Positions 10,245 through 19,133 of a stretch of 64,000 nt of DNA are shown here, one piece after another. Below the pieces are notes generated by a model that searched no databases, had not been told where the DNA came from, and saw only the letters and a program-made list of their open reading frames with translations. The position numbers were made by a program, and so were the translations under genes. Location: assembly GCF_003932895.1 (NCBI RefSeq), contig NZ_RQYW01000004.1:62001-126000 (forward strand), written 5' to 3'. Each line of letters opens with the position of its first letter. Position 1 is the first letter of the stretch. Origin of the DNA: Leptotrichia sp. OH3620_COT-345 (GTDB lineage: Bacteria > Fusobacteriota > Fusobacteriia > Fusobacteriales > Leptotrichiaceae).

Positions 10245-11813
10245 TTATTTTTTTATAAGTTCTTCCACTCTGTCTCTTACCTGTGGAACAGACAGACCTA
10301 TTATTACTTGTATAGCTTTTCCTTTTTTTACTACTCCGTGTGCTCCGGCCTGTTTAAATACAGAATCCGGGTGAAGTAACTTTTCATCTTTCACACTTAC
10401 TCTCAATCTTGTAGCACAGTTATTCAGATCTTCTATATTCTCTTTTCCGCCGAGAGCTTCAAGTATTATAATTGCCTGATCCATATACATATCATTATCA
10501 GAACTTTCTCCACTTTTTTTCGCTTTATAATCAGCTTTAGTGTACAGTTTAGTTTCAGCTTCCTCCTCTTCCCTTCCCGGTGTAGCCAGATTCATTTTTT
10601 CAATGAGAAATTTGAATACAAAGAAATATATAGCTGTAAATACAAAACCTATTGCGATCTGTGTAAACATCATACCGCTATGATTTTTAAACATCGGTAT
10701 CCAGTTTTGGAAAAGAAAATCCAGTAATCCTCCCCCGAAATTTCCGACAACTCCGAAAGCATACATAACTGCAGCCATTGTTGCCGCCAATATTGAATGA
10801 ACTGCAAACAATACAGGCGCTATAAACAAAAATGTAAATTCAAGAGGTTCAGTTATACCTGAAACTACCGCTGTGAGTACTGCCGGTATAAGAAGCCCTG
10901 CAACTATTTTTTTCTTGCTCGGTTTGGCAGTTACATACAATGCCAATGCTATCCCTGTACAACCGAATATTTTGGAATTTCCGTGAAGAGCAAATCCTCC
11001 CTGTGGAAATAATACCTTTAAAGATTCCATGCTTGAAGAAAATTCTTGTATATGTTGTGTCCAATAAGCAGTTATCCCATTTTCAACAACTGCCGGTCCA
11101 AATATGAACGGCCCGTAAATAAAATGATGAAGTCCTGTAGGTATAAGTATTCTTTCAAGAAATGTATAAATCCATACTCCTACAACTCCTGAAGCTACAA
11201 GCAATCCTTGTAATGCAGCTATACCTAACTGTATTTTAGGCCATACTATAACAGTTATCAAGGCACAAGGTATCATTACTATAAATCCTACAATATATAC
11301 AAATACCGAACCTTGAAATATTCCCAGAAAATCAGGTAGTTTTGTGTCAAAGAATCTGTCATGAAGATAAACAACTATTCCTGCAATTACAATTGCTCCA
11401 ATCAAACTTGTATCAAGAGTTTTTATACCTGCAATCGTTGTAAGTCCGCTTGTTCCTCCAACTTCCTGACTAAAATCCACTCCGAATCCCCATAAAGTCA
11501 GAAAACCGTTTACAAAATAATTAAATGTACAATAAAGAGCGAATGTTTCCAGACATGCTCTTGCATTTGCTTTTTTTGCCAAACTTACAGGTAAGCCTAT
11601 TGCAAATAATAAAGGCATCTGTCTGAATACTGTCCAACCCCCTTCTTCTATGAGCTGCCAGAATTTAAACCATTGGGTGTCCGGATTTGCAATGCTCCCC
11701 ATTACTCCCGGATTTTTAAATACTGAAGTCAGCCCCACTACTAATCCCGCGAATGCAAAAAATAGTACAGGAGTAAACATTGCTCCTCCAAAACGCTGAA
11801 TTTTTTTCAACAT
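10245..11813 (-). CDS. malB: PTS alpha-glucoside-specific EIICB
   Basis: 522-residue permease: EIIC of the glucose/maltose superfamily (about residues 1-410, roughly ten membrane segments, with the HGNSK and TGITEPLEFTF motifs) followed by an EIIB domain whose phosphorylated cysteine lies in NNCATRLRVSV. There is no EIIA domain, so a shared EIIA (Crr type) must be supplied elsewhere. It imports and phosphorylates maltose-like alpha-glucosides, giving the substrates for MalH. It has its own promoter and a leader like that of malH (TTTAGGAGGTAGTTT). The symbol follows the F. mortiferum EII; aglA or malX would be equivalent names. Confidence 0.92.
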   Translation of the reverse strand: MLKKIQRFGGAMFTPVLFFAFAGLVVGLTSVFKNPGVMGSIANPDTQWFKFWQLIEEGGWTVFRQMPLLFAIGLPVSLAKKANARACLETFALYCTFNYFVNGFLTLWGFGVDFSQEVGGTSGLTTIAGIKTLDTSLIGAIVIAGIVVYLHDRFFDTKLPDFLGIFQGSVFVYIVGFIVMIPCALITVIVWPKIQLGIAALQGLLVASGVVGVWIYTFLERILIPTGLHHFIYGPFIFGPAVVENGITAYWTQHIQEFSSSMESLKVLFPQGGFALHGNSKIFGCTGIALALYVTAKPSKKKIVAGLLIPAVLTAVVSGITEPLEFTFLFIAPVLFAVHSILAATMAAVMYAFGVVGNFGGGLLDFLFQNWIPMFKNHSGMMFTQIAIGFVFTAIYFFVFKFLIEKMNLATPGREEEEAETKLYTKADYKAKKSGESSDNDMYMDQAIIILEALGGKENIEDLNNCATRLRVSVKDEKLLHPDSVFKQAGAHGVVKKGKAIQVIIGLSVPQVRDRVEELIKK

Positions 11814-11874
11814 AAAAAACTACCTCCTAAATAAAATTTTTTTTGTTCTGAATTTTATTGTATCTTATAAGTTT

Positions 11875-11903
11875 GGTATATCCCATATTTTATTTTTTGT
11901 CAA
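11875..11903 (-). promoter_or_regulatory. Promoter of the alpha-glucoside PTS gene
   Basis: TTGACA (11898-11903), 17-base spacer and TATACC (11875-11880) on the minus strand, about 60 bases before the ATG. Confidence 0.65.
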
Positions 11904-11997
11904 AAACATTTTTTTTAATAATTGTTTTTATTTTATTTATTCTAATCCTTTTTAATAACTTGATTTTTTTCTTTATTTACAATATAATAACAAAAAG

Positions 11998-12023
11998 ACG
12001 AAAAAAAATATATATTTTTTCGT
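11998..12023. repeat. Hairpin ACGAAAAAA / TTTTTTCGT upstream of the Rep-like gene
   Basis: Nine-base arms around a short AT loop. A related block (CGAAAATAGAAAAAAA followed by TTTTTTCG) recurs at about 12070-12096, directly before the ribosome site. The repeated CGAAAA...TTTTCG pattern could be a terminator-like leader or an operator for the operon; no T-run test is decisive in such AT-rich DNA. Confidence 0.35.
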
Positions 12024-12116
12024 ATGAATTAATTTTATTAATTTATATTAAAAATTTATATAAATATATAACGAAAATAGAAAAAAATTTTTTCGCTTTT
12101 TAGGAGGTTAAATAAA

Positions 12117-13346
12117 TTGAAAGATATATATTTCTCTCAAAGTATTATAAACACTGTAAAAAATGATATAAATATTGATTTTTCAAAAAAAATAACAAAA
12201 AGAGAAAGATTATTTCTAAAACTGCTTTTTTTTAAAATTATTTCCAATCCGAAATCTTTAAATAAATTAGAAATAGAGCTGAATGAAATGGTATCGACTT
12301 TAGGACTTTCTTCTATAGAAGAGTTCCAAAGTTTCTTGAAAAAACTGACAGAAAAACATATTCTTTTTGATATATCCACTAAATCGGGAAAATATTCAGG
12401 AATTTTTGCTTTAATTTCTTCTTTTATTTTAAGTATGAATTTCTGTCAGATTTTCTTTACTGAAGAATTCAAATATTGTTTTTCCAATAAAAAAAATATA
12501 TTTTCCCTATTAGAAATTGAAAAATTCATATTTATGGAAGACGCATTTTCTTTCAATCTTTACAGCAATATAATAAAAATGTCCGACAATAAGAAGGAAT
12601 TTACACTACCCTTAAGTTCTTTAAAAGTATATCTGAACTCTACAGATAAATATAAACGATTTTTTGACTTTGAAAAACATATTTTGAAAAAAGCTGTTTT
12701 TGATATTAATACTTTTACAGATTTTCATATTAAATATAGAAAGATAAAATCAGGAATAAAAGCAAGTAATAAAATTGTATCTATTAACTTTACAATAAGG
12801 AAATCCAAACAGATTCCTATTCTGTATGATGATACAATTTACAAAATGCTCGAACTTGTAAAGGACAGAGTGGAAAATCCTGAAGAAATTTATAATCTTT
12901 TCCTGCTTTACTCTTTGAAAAGAGGACATAAATATGTATATGATAACATAGATTACCTAAAAAACAATTCTTCTGAAAACTTTGAAAAAAAACTGAAAAG
13001 AGCTCTACTCCTTGATCTTGCTGCAAACAAGCTTAAACTTTATGTAAATATAAATGAAACTGTAAAATCTCCTGCAATGTTACACAACATACTTATGCAA
13101 AATATAAACTTTATTAAAACATATTATCCTAAAATAGACATACTCCAATATACTACAGGCTCACTGAACTTGAAAAATATACGCTTTTTCAAAGATCAGG
13201 ATGTTTTTGAATTTTCCAATGATGAGCTGGAATTATATATTAAATATCATTCAAATAAAAAATCCGTTATCAAAATTTATCTTCCTGATAACATTATTAA
13301 AAAAATTAAGAAAGCGAGGCAAAATAATGAGAATACTCATAGTTGA
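12117..13346 (+). CDS. Plasmid-initiator-like (RepB/Rep_3 fold) protein in a two-component operon
   Basis: 409 residues. The layout resembles the two winged-helix domains of Rep_3-type plasmid initiators. Domain 1 (about 20-150) includes ITKRERLFLKLL and, near its end, FSFNLYSNIIKM, where initiators have an S-x-R/N-L-Y-E-L helix. Domain 2 (about 160-235) includes DFEKHILKKAVFDINTFTD, the I-K-Y-x-K-I-K strand and VSINFTIRK, matching the second winged helix. The remaining 170 residues are not recognised. No plasmid genes or iterons are nearby. It starts at TTG with AGGAGG upstream and overlaps the response regulator start by 20 bases, implying translational coupling. A DNA-binding regulatory role is an inference. 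Confidence 0.6.
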   Translation: MKDIYFSQSIINTVKNDINIDFSKKITKRERLFLKLLFFKIISNPKSLNKLEIELNEMVSTLGLSSIEEFQSFLKKLTEKHILFDISTKSGKYSGIFALISSFILSMNFCQIFFTEEFKYCFSNKKNIFSLLEIEKFIFMEDAFSFNLYSNIIKMSDNKKEFTLPLSSLKVYLNSTDKYKRFFDFEKHILKKAVFDINTFTDFHIKYRKIKSGIKASNKIVSINFTIRKSKQIPILYDDTIYKMLELVKDRVENPEEIYNLFLLYSLKRGHKYVYDNIDYLKNNSSENFEKKLKRALLLDLAANKLKLYVNINETVKSPAMLHNILMQNINFIKTYYPKIDILQYTTGSLNLKNIRFFKDQDVFEFSNDELELYIKYHSNKKSVIKIYLPDNIIKKIKKARQNNENTHS

Positions 13347-14004
13347 AGATGAAAAGAACTTAAATGATATTATTGTAAAAAAATTGAAAACGGAACATTA
13401 CGGAGTAGATAGCTGTTTTGACGGTAAAAGTGCTCTCGAATATATTTTATCCGTTGAATATGATGCAATTATTCTGGATATTATGCTCCCTAAAATGAAC
13501 GGCTTTGAAGTCCTGAAGAAAGTCCGTTCTGAAAATATTAAAACTCCTGTACTTCTTTTAACTGCACGTGATAGTATTGAAGATAGGGTAAAAGGGCTTG
13601 ATCACGGAGCTGACGATTATCTTGTAAAACCCTTTTCCTTTGATGAATTGTTGGCACGTATACGTGTCATGTTAAGGCGTACTTCCGACAATGCCAATAA
13701 TATCTTTACTTTGGCGGATCTAACTATAAATCTGGATTCAAGAAGTGTTATAAGAAATAATACTTCAATTAAACTTTCTGCTCGTGAATTTACAATTCTT
13801 GAATATATGATAAGAAATAAGGAAAAAGTACTGTCAAGAGAGAAAATTGAACAGCATGTATGGAACTATGACTATGAAGGAGGAACAAACGTAATAGATG
13901 TATATATAAGATACCTGAGAAAAAAAATAGATGATGGTTTTACTCCAAAACTCATACACACAGTCAGAGGAATCGGGTATATATTAAAGGAGGGAAATGA
14001 ATAA
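13327..14004 (+). CDS. OmpR-family response regulator
   Basis: 225 residues: receiver domain (phospho-acceptor Asp51 in [12 protein letters not shown], acidic pair Glu8/Asp9, conserved Lys in YLVKPF) and a C-terminal winged-helix DNA-binding domain ending in TVRGIGYIL. The ATG at 13327 starts the canonical MRILIVEDE; it lies within the last codons of the Rep-like gene. It overlaps the kinase start by 8 bases. It probably activates or represses its own operon and the PepSY genes downstream. The signal is unknown. Confidence 0.95.
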   Translation: MRILIVEDEKNLNDIIVKKLKTEHYGVDSCFDGKSALEYILSVEYDAIILDIMLPKMNGFEVLKKVRSENIKTPVLLLTARDSIEDRVKGLDHGADDYLVKPFSFDELLARIRVMLRRTSDNANNIFTLADLTINLDSRSVIRNNTSIKLSAREFTILEYMIRNKEKVLSREKIEQHVWNYDYEGGTNVIDVYIRYLRKKIDDGFTPKLIHTVRGIGYILKEGNE

Positions 14005-15364
14005 ACTGTCTATTAAATTGAAAATAACTTTCTGGTATATGAGCCTGATGACAGGTCTTGTAATAATATTTCTCGGAATTATTTTCTATATAAGTGAAAA
14101 TATTATACGAAATTCCGTATATAATACTCTAAAACAGACTGTCAATAATGCCGCTCAGGAAATTGATTTTTATGGAGATGGTCTTGAAATAGATGCAGAC
14201 CTTCAAATATTTAATAACAATATTTATATATCAATTTACGATGACTCGGGTTTTATTTATGGAAACTATCCTTTGAATTTTAAAGATGAAAAAATATTTT
14301 CCCATAATGTTATAAAGTCTATAAAATATAAAAATGAAAAATGGTATATTTATGAACTTAAAAAAAATTATGAAAGTTACGGAAATATATGGATAAGAGG
14401 AGTGACTCCCGCTTCCGAATCCGAAGGAGTACTTGAAATTATAATTTTTATTTCCCTTGTAATTTTACCCTTTTTCCTTATATTTGCAGCAATAAACGGC
14501 TATATAATAACTAAAAATGCTTTCAAACCTATTGAAAAAATAAGAAATGCGGCAGAAAAAATAAATGAAGGAAATGATTTATCCCAAAGAATAAATATCG
14601 GACAGGGAAATGACGAAATTTATTCTTTAGCAAATACTTTTGACACAATGTTTGACCGTCTGCAAAATTCTTTTGAAAATGAAGTTCAGTTTACTTCAGA
14701 CGTTTCTCACGAATTAAGAACTCCTATATCAGTTATTATTTCTCAATCTGAATACGGAGTTGAATATTCGGATTCTCTGAATGAAACTAAAAAAATTTTA
14801 AATATAATCTTGAAAGAAGCCCAAAAAATGTCTAATCTTATTTCCAGACTTTTAACTTTGGCAAGGATAGATAGAGGACATCAAAAACTTAATCCGGAAA
14901 ATATAAATGTAAGTGAACTTGCTGAAATTGTGATTGATTCTCAAAAAAATGAAGCAAAAAAGAAAAATATTACAATTACCGGAAAAATAATTCCCGACTT
15001 ATATATGACAGTCGATGAAATGATGATTATGAGAGTATTTATAAACCTTCTCTCAAATGCTGTTTCTTACGGAAAAGAAAATGGAAATATTATTGTAGAA
15101 CTGTTTCAGAATAATGGCAGCCTCATAGGAAAAATAACTGATGACGGAATAGGTATTTCTCATGAAAATATAGATAAAATATGGATGAGATTTTTTCAGG
15201 TTGATACCTCCCGTACAGGGGATAATATAGGATTGGGATTATCAATGGTAAAACGGATTATAGAAGCACATAAAGGAAAAATTTCGGTACAAAGTGAACT
15301 TGGAAAAGGAAGTGTATTTACATTTGAAATACCTTTAAATATTGAAATTAAATCGAAAAATTAA
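13997..15364 (+). CDS. Membrane histidine kinase
   Basis: 455 residues. First membrane helix at about 10-33, an extracytoplasmic sensor domain of about 110 residues, second helix at about 145-170, HAMP linker ([14 protein letters not shown]), dimerisation/phospho-acceptor helix with His238 in VSHELRTP, and a HATPase domain with N box ([12 protein letters not shown]), DDGIG and [10 protein letters not shown]. The partner is the overlapping response regulator. Kinases of this layout next to PepSY genes often respond to envelope stress or metals; here that is inference only. Confidence 0.95.
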   Translation: MNKLSIKLKITFWYMSLMTGLVIIFLGIIFYISENIIRNSVYNTLKQTVNNAAQEIDFYGDGLEIDADLQIFNNNIYISIYDDSGFIYGNYPLNFKDEKIFSHNVIKSIKYKNEKWYIYELKKNYESYGNIWIRGVTPASESEGVLEIIIFISLVILPFFLIFAAINGYIITKNAFKPIEKIRNAAEKINEGNDLSQRINIGQGNDEIYSLANTFDTMFDRLQNSFENEVQFTSDVSHELRTPISVIISQSEYGVEYSDSLNETKKILNIILKEAQKMSNLISRLLTLARIDRGHQKLNPENINVSELAEIVIDSQKNEAKKKNITITGKIIPDLYMTVDEMMIMRVFINLLSNAVSYGKENGNIIVELFQNNGSLIGKITDDGIGISHENIDKIWMRFFQVDTSRTGDNIGLGLSMVKRIIEAHKGKISVQSELGKGSVFTFEIPLNIEIKSKN

Positions 15365-15391
15365 AGTTCTCATTTTTCTTTAATGTTTTAA

Positions 15392-15400
15392 TGATATAAT
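15392..15400 (+). promoter_or_regulatory. Extended -10 for the PepSY gene cluster
   Basis: TGATATAAT, about 60 bases before the first PepSY gene, with no clear -35. It suggests that the PepSY genes can be transcribed separately from the kinase. Confidence 0.45.
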
Positions 15401-15458
15401 ATTTTTACAAAAAAATGTTTCATAAAATATAAAACAAATTTGGAGGATTAAAAACAAA

Positions 15459-15782
15459 ATGAGAAAAAAAATATTAAAAATAACATTATTAGGAATGATG
15501 CTACTCTCTCTTTTAACATTCGGAAATAAAAATACAAAGTCAATGTATTCAAATTTTTCCACTAAAACTCAGAGTAACTACATAGGAGAAAGTAAAGCAA
15601 AATCAATAGCACTTGCAAGAGTTCCGGGAGCTAAAAATCGTCATATCGTAAAACTGCATCTTGACCGTGAAGATGGAAGAGTCGTTTATGAAGGAAAAAT
15701 AATTTATAACGGGGTTGAATATGAATTTGATATTGATGCGGTTACAGGAAAAGTTATAAGTTGGGATGTAGACAGAGATTAA
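15459..15782 (+). CDS. Secreted single-domain PepSY protein
   Basis: 107 residues: N-terminal signal/membrane helix (about 5-22) and one PepSY domain (about 40-107) with YIGESKAKSIALARVPGA and YEFDIDAVTGKVISWDVDRD is split across the typical end of the domain. The RBS is GGAGG before the ATG at 15459. PepSY domains are often secreted and are thought to inhibit proteases or bind small ligands. It is very similar to the second domain of the third PepSY gene, indicating a recent duplication. Confidence 0.88.
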   Translation: MRKKILKITLLGMMLLSLLTFGNKNTKSMYSNFSTKTQSNYIGESKAKSIALARVPGAKNRHIVKLHLDREDGRVVYEGKIIYNGVEYEFDIDAVTGKVISWDVDRD

Positions 15783-15812
15783 TTAAATTACAGAAGAAAA
15801 GGAAATAAACCT

Positions 15813-16427
15813 ATGAAAAACAAAGTTTTAATGATGATACTTCTTGGTATTGTCATATCGGGAACTGCCGTTTTTGCAGCAGGAACAAAAAAAAGTACTA
15901 CCAAAACAAGGAAAACCACTGTGAAAAAAAGACGTGAACCTCAAAACACAAAAATAAAATATAAAAAAGCAACTAATACAGCTCCTCAAATTACTTTTGT
16001 AAAAGCTGAAGAAATAGTTCTCACTCATGCAGGATTGGATAAAGAAACTGCAAATGTCACAAAAATTTTAATGGAACAACGTGATAAAGTACTTGTTTAT
16101 AAAATAGTCTTCCATTCAGACAGTAATGATTATAACTATCTTATAAGTTCAAATGGAGGAAAGATACTGAATTATTCTCAAATGAGCAGAGATTACCTTA
16201 TATCAAACAAGGACTTTATAGGAAACGAAAAAGTTTCAGAAATTATTTTAGGGAAAATAGAAGGAGCTAAAAGTTCCGATATATACGAAATAAGAATAGA
16301 AAATGAAAATGATTTACCTATATATAAAGGACGTGCAATTTATAACGGAAAAGATTACAGATTCACTATTGATGCTTTAAAAGGAAATATTTTAAAATCA
16401 GAAGAAGCTGTATTCAGTTCTTTTTAA
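15813..16427 (+). CDS. Secreted two-domain PepSY protein
   Basis: 204 residues with a signal peptide (about 1-21, ending in VFAAG), a basic linker rich in Lys/Thr/Arg (about 25-55), and two divergent PepSY-like repeats (about 60-125 and 135-204; second ends YRFTIDALKGNIL). It is the most diverged of the three PepSY proteins. It lies 30 bases after the first and 16 before the third, in one operon. The basic linker could bind polyanions such as cell-wall polymers; this is speculative. Confidence 0.8.
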   Translation: MKNKVLMMILLGIVISGTAVFAAGTKKSTTKTRKTTVKKRREPQNTKIKYKKATNTAPQITFVKAEEIVLTHAGLDKETANVTKILMEQRDKVLVYKIVFHSDSNDYNYLISSNGGKILNYSQMSRDYLISNKDFIGNEKVSEIILGKIEGAKSSDIYEIRIENENDLPIYKGRAIYNGKDYRFTIDALKGNILKSEEAVFSSF

Positions 16428-16443
16428 AAAGGGAGGAAATGAA

Positions 16444-17040
16444 ATGAAAAAAAATTTTTTAAGTACAGGATTGCTCGCAATACTTATATTGGGGGTAATT
16501 ATATACACGAACATTTATGCAGACAGCTACAAAGAAAATAAAGTAAGATTTTCTAATGCAGATATAAAGATTTCTGTAGAAAAAGCAAAAAAAATTGCTC
16601 TTTCCCATTCAAAAGTAGCCGAAAAAGATGCAAGAATTTCAAAAATAAAGTTAGATAGAGAAAACAAAAAACTTGTTTATGAAATTCAATTTTACACTGA
16701 CAAAAAAAAATATGATTATGATGTTGATGCGAATACAGGTGAAATATTAAGTTATAGTCATAAAAACTTAAGAAATACTGATAAACTGTATTCTTCAAAA
16801 AAAATGAGCAGTCATTTGGAAATGAGTGAAAAAAACTATATTGGAGAAGAAAAAGCTAAAGAAATCGCTTTATCAAAAATTCCGGGAGCAAAAAAAAGCC
16901 ATATAGTAAAACTACATCTTGATCGTGAAAAAGGTAAAATTGTCTATGAGGGAAAAATAATTTATAATTATACTGAATATGAGTTTGATATTGATGCCGT
17001 TACAGGTGAAATATTAACTTGGGAAGTAGATAGAGATTAA
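16444..17040 (+). CDS. Secreted two-domain PepSY protein
   Basis: 198 residues: signal peptide (about 1-27, cleaved near ADS) and two PepSY domains (about 35-100 and 128-198). The second domain matches almost residue for residue the single-domain protein 660 bases upstream (both contain HIVKLHLDRE and YEFDIDAVTG). RBS GGGAGG before ATG 16444. The tandem of three PepSY genes behind a two-component pair suggests that they are targets or modulators of that system. Confidence 0.86.
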   Translation: MKKNFLSTGLLAILILGVIIYTNIYADSYKENKVRFSNADIKISVEKAKKIALSHSKVAEKDARISKIKLDRENKKLVYEIQFYTDKKKYDYDVDANTGEILSYSHKNLRNTDKLYSSKKMSSHLEMSEKNYIGEEKAKEIALSKIPGAKKSHIVKLHLDREKGKIVYEGKIIYNYTEYEFDIDAVTGEILTWEVDRD

Positions 17041-17078
17041 TTTTATTTATTTTTAAATTTTTTAAATATTTATTAAAC

Positions 17079-17230
17079 AAAAAATCGATATTATAACTGT
17101 ATTTTTATAATCATTTTTACCATCTTTGAAATAGATTAAATATATAAATTCCCTAATCTTCTATTATATTTATGACACTTCAAAATGGTAAATTCTGATA
17201 AATAATAATATTGCTTAGTATCGATTTTTT
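17079..17230. repeat. Nested inverted repeat (MITE-like) after the PepSY operon
   Basis: Outer arms AAAAAATCGATA (17079-17090) and TATCGATTTTTT (17219-17230) are perfect. An inner pair, TTTACCAT (about 17117-17124) and ATGGTAAA (about 17186-17193), is nested within. The 152-base unit could fold back on itself. It codes for nothing. Its termini differ from those of the elements at 18.4 and 49.9 kb. The whole gap 17041-17474 is otherwise AT-rich without a recognised feature. Confidence 0.5.
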
Positions 17231-17474
17231 ATTTTTGTATTGAAAAAGTTACTTAATATATTGTAAAATGAAAATATAAAGTTTAATATTTTTTATTTGT
17301 GACTTCTATTAAATAACTGAAAACTTTATCATATTTTATTTTCATATTTTTTATATTGGTTATAAAAATATATTTATTTATAAAATTGAGTTTATTTCTA
17401 TAATTTACGTCTTTGAAGTATACTTCATAAATTGAAATAAATTATATTAATAATTTTATGAAAGGAAAATTACA

Positions 17475-18380
17475 ATGACAAATAAAAATTATCATCTGTT
17501 TATTATTATTTTATCTTTTATTTTTACTCTCTCTTTTTCTTATGGACTCACAAAAACAAAGAAAACGGTTCCTCTATCTTCTTATATTTACGGAATTACC
17601 GTAGATGACAGTTGGAACGGAAAAACCAAAATGCAACACATAATTACTGCAATTAAGGCTATGGATGTGAAACCCACTGTACGTATTGTTATGTCAAAAG
17701 AAATATCTCCTGAAAAATATAAGAAATTGTTTGAAGAAATTCATAAAGTGGCTTATATTATGGCTACTCCTGTAGATTCGTATGATATGAAAAAATATGA
17801 CATTCTTAGTTATTTAAAAAGATTTAAAGACTCCTATGAAGCTTTATCCGAGTATACAGATCTATGGGAAATAGGAAATGAAATAAATGGAGAAGGTTGG
17901 CTCGGAAAAAATCCCGAACTAATATCGAAGAAAGCTTACGCCGCATTCAGATATATTTCAAATAATAAAGCAAAAACTGTTCTTACCGCCTATTATTCAG
18001 CTCCCGGCGAGCAGCAAATTTCTATGGATAAGTGGCTCATAAAGTATATACCTGATGATATGAAAAAAAATCTGGATTATGTCCTTGTAAGTTACTATGA
18101 AGATGACAATAACGGATATCAACCTGACTGGAAAAAAATTTTTAGAAATCTTGAAACTATTTTTCCAAATTCCAAACTTGGAATAGGTGAATGCGGCAAT
18201 ACCCATAAAAAAGCCACAGTCGAAAGTAAAATAAAAATGGTTCGTCATTACTACACTATGCCTAAATATGTTAAAAATTATATTGGAGGATATTTCTGGT
18301 GGTACTGGGTTCAGGACAGTGTTCCTCATCAAAAAAATAAAGTGTGGGAAGAAATAAATAAAAGCATGAAATCTTCATAA
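17475..18380 (+). CDS. Putative secreted TIM-barrel glycoside hydrolase
   Basis: 301 residues with a signal peptide (about 1-24). The segment YTDLWEIGNEINGEGWLG has the Asn-Glu pair used as acid/base in clan GH-A barrels. LGIGECG near residue 238 would carry the nucleophile Glu at the end of the seventh strand, and the FWWYWVQD segment looks like the eighth-strand tryptophan. A cell-wall or host-glycan target is plausible, but the family was not identified. It stands alone, with RBS AAAGGA and a repeat element starting 24 bases after the stop. Confidence 0.55.
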   Translation: MTNKNYHLFIIILSFIFTLSFSYGLTKTKKTVPLSSYIYGITVDDSWNGKTKMQHIITAIKAMDVKPTVRIVMSKEISPEKYKKLFEEIHKVAYIMATPVDSYDMKKYDILSYLKRFKDSYEALSEYTDLWEIGNEINGEGWLGKNPELISKKAYAAFRYISNNKAKTVLTAYYSAPGEQQISMDKWLIKYIPDDMKKNLDYVLVSYYEDDNNGYQPDWKKIFRNLETIFPNSKLGIGECGNTHKKATVESKIKMVRHYYTMPKYVKNYIGGYFWWYWVQDSVPHQKNKVWEEINKSMKSS

Positions 18381-18403
18381 TTTTTGAAAACTCCAATTTC
18401 AAA

Positions 18404-18595
18404 GAGCTTGTTTCATAATTGAAAAATTTACTTGTTTTGAGTATAAAACCTATCTCATAAGATATAAAATTATATTAAATCATAAAATTTATATATATTT
18501 AATTTCATAAATTTTAGTAAAAATAATAATTTTTAATTTTTTAAAATATATATTATTTATAAATAAAGAATTATTCTTAAATTATGAAACAGCTC
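18404..18595. mobile_element. MITE-like palindromic element, copy M1
   Basis: Termini GAGCTTGTTTCATAATT (18404-18420) and AATTATGAAACAGCTC (18580-18595) are inverted repeats. Within it, from about 18448 on, CTATCTCATAAGATATAAAA and the following ~145 bases align with the element at 49.9 kb, which begins CTGTCTCATAAGGTGTAAAA. No open reading frame is present, and a transposase source is not in the window. GAGCTGTTTCATAA-type ends are common in insertion sequences, so this is probably a non-autonomous derivative. Confidence 0.6.
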
Positions 18596-19133
18596 ATATT
18601 TTATATTCAAAAAATTCTCATATAAATATTTTATCTCTTATCTGTCGGCTTCATTTAATTTTTTATATATTTTTATTATCTTAGTAATTCATTGATATTA
18701 TTTATCAATTTATTTTTTTATAATTTCTTTTCTGGATTTAATTCATGAGTCCAAAATATTTTTCTTATATTTTTGGAAAAATACCAAACTATTTTTTCAC
18801 TGATTTTATAAAAATATATAAAATTAGCGATTTAATGTACTTTTTCATTTTATAAGACAGAAATTATAATTATTAAAATAATGAAAAATAAGAAAATATC
18901 TTATGTCTGAAAAAATAGTAGTCTTTATAATTTAAATATTTCGGTTAAAATAAATTAATTATAGATTATTATTCTACTGAATAAATTTACAATATATTCA
19001 ATATAATGAAGAAAAAAATTCAATGAATTTAAAAATCCGTTCTTTTAAACCCAAAGAATTTTCATATCTTTTTATTATATTAATATTTTCTCAAAATTAA
19101 AACATGCTTTTAATTCCTTAATTTTTATATATT
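18596..19133. other. AT-rich intergenic region
   Basis: About 540 bases between the MITE-like element and the purine permease gene. It is very AT-rich with no supported open frame, RNA motif or clear terminator. It may contain older decayed repeat copies, but none could be aligned with confidence. Confidence 0.4.

Noticed and set aside
11858-12103. Open frame of 81 codons rich in Phe, Ile and Leu upstream of the Rep-like gene
   Set aside because: It spans the PTS promoter on the other strand, has no ribosome site and its composition is what AT-rich DNA gives by chance.
12117-13346. Integrated plasmid or plasmid replication origin
   Set aside because: Only the initiator-like gene is present; no iterons, partition or mobilisation genes nearby, and the gene is embedded in a signalling operon.
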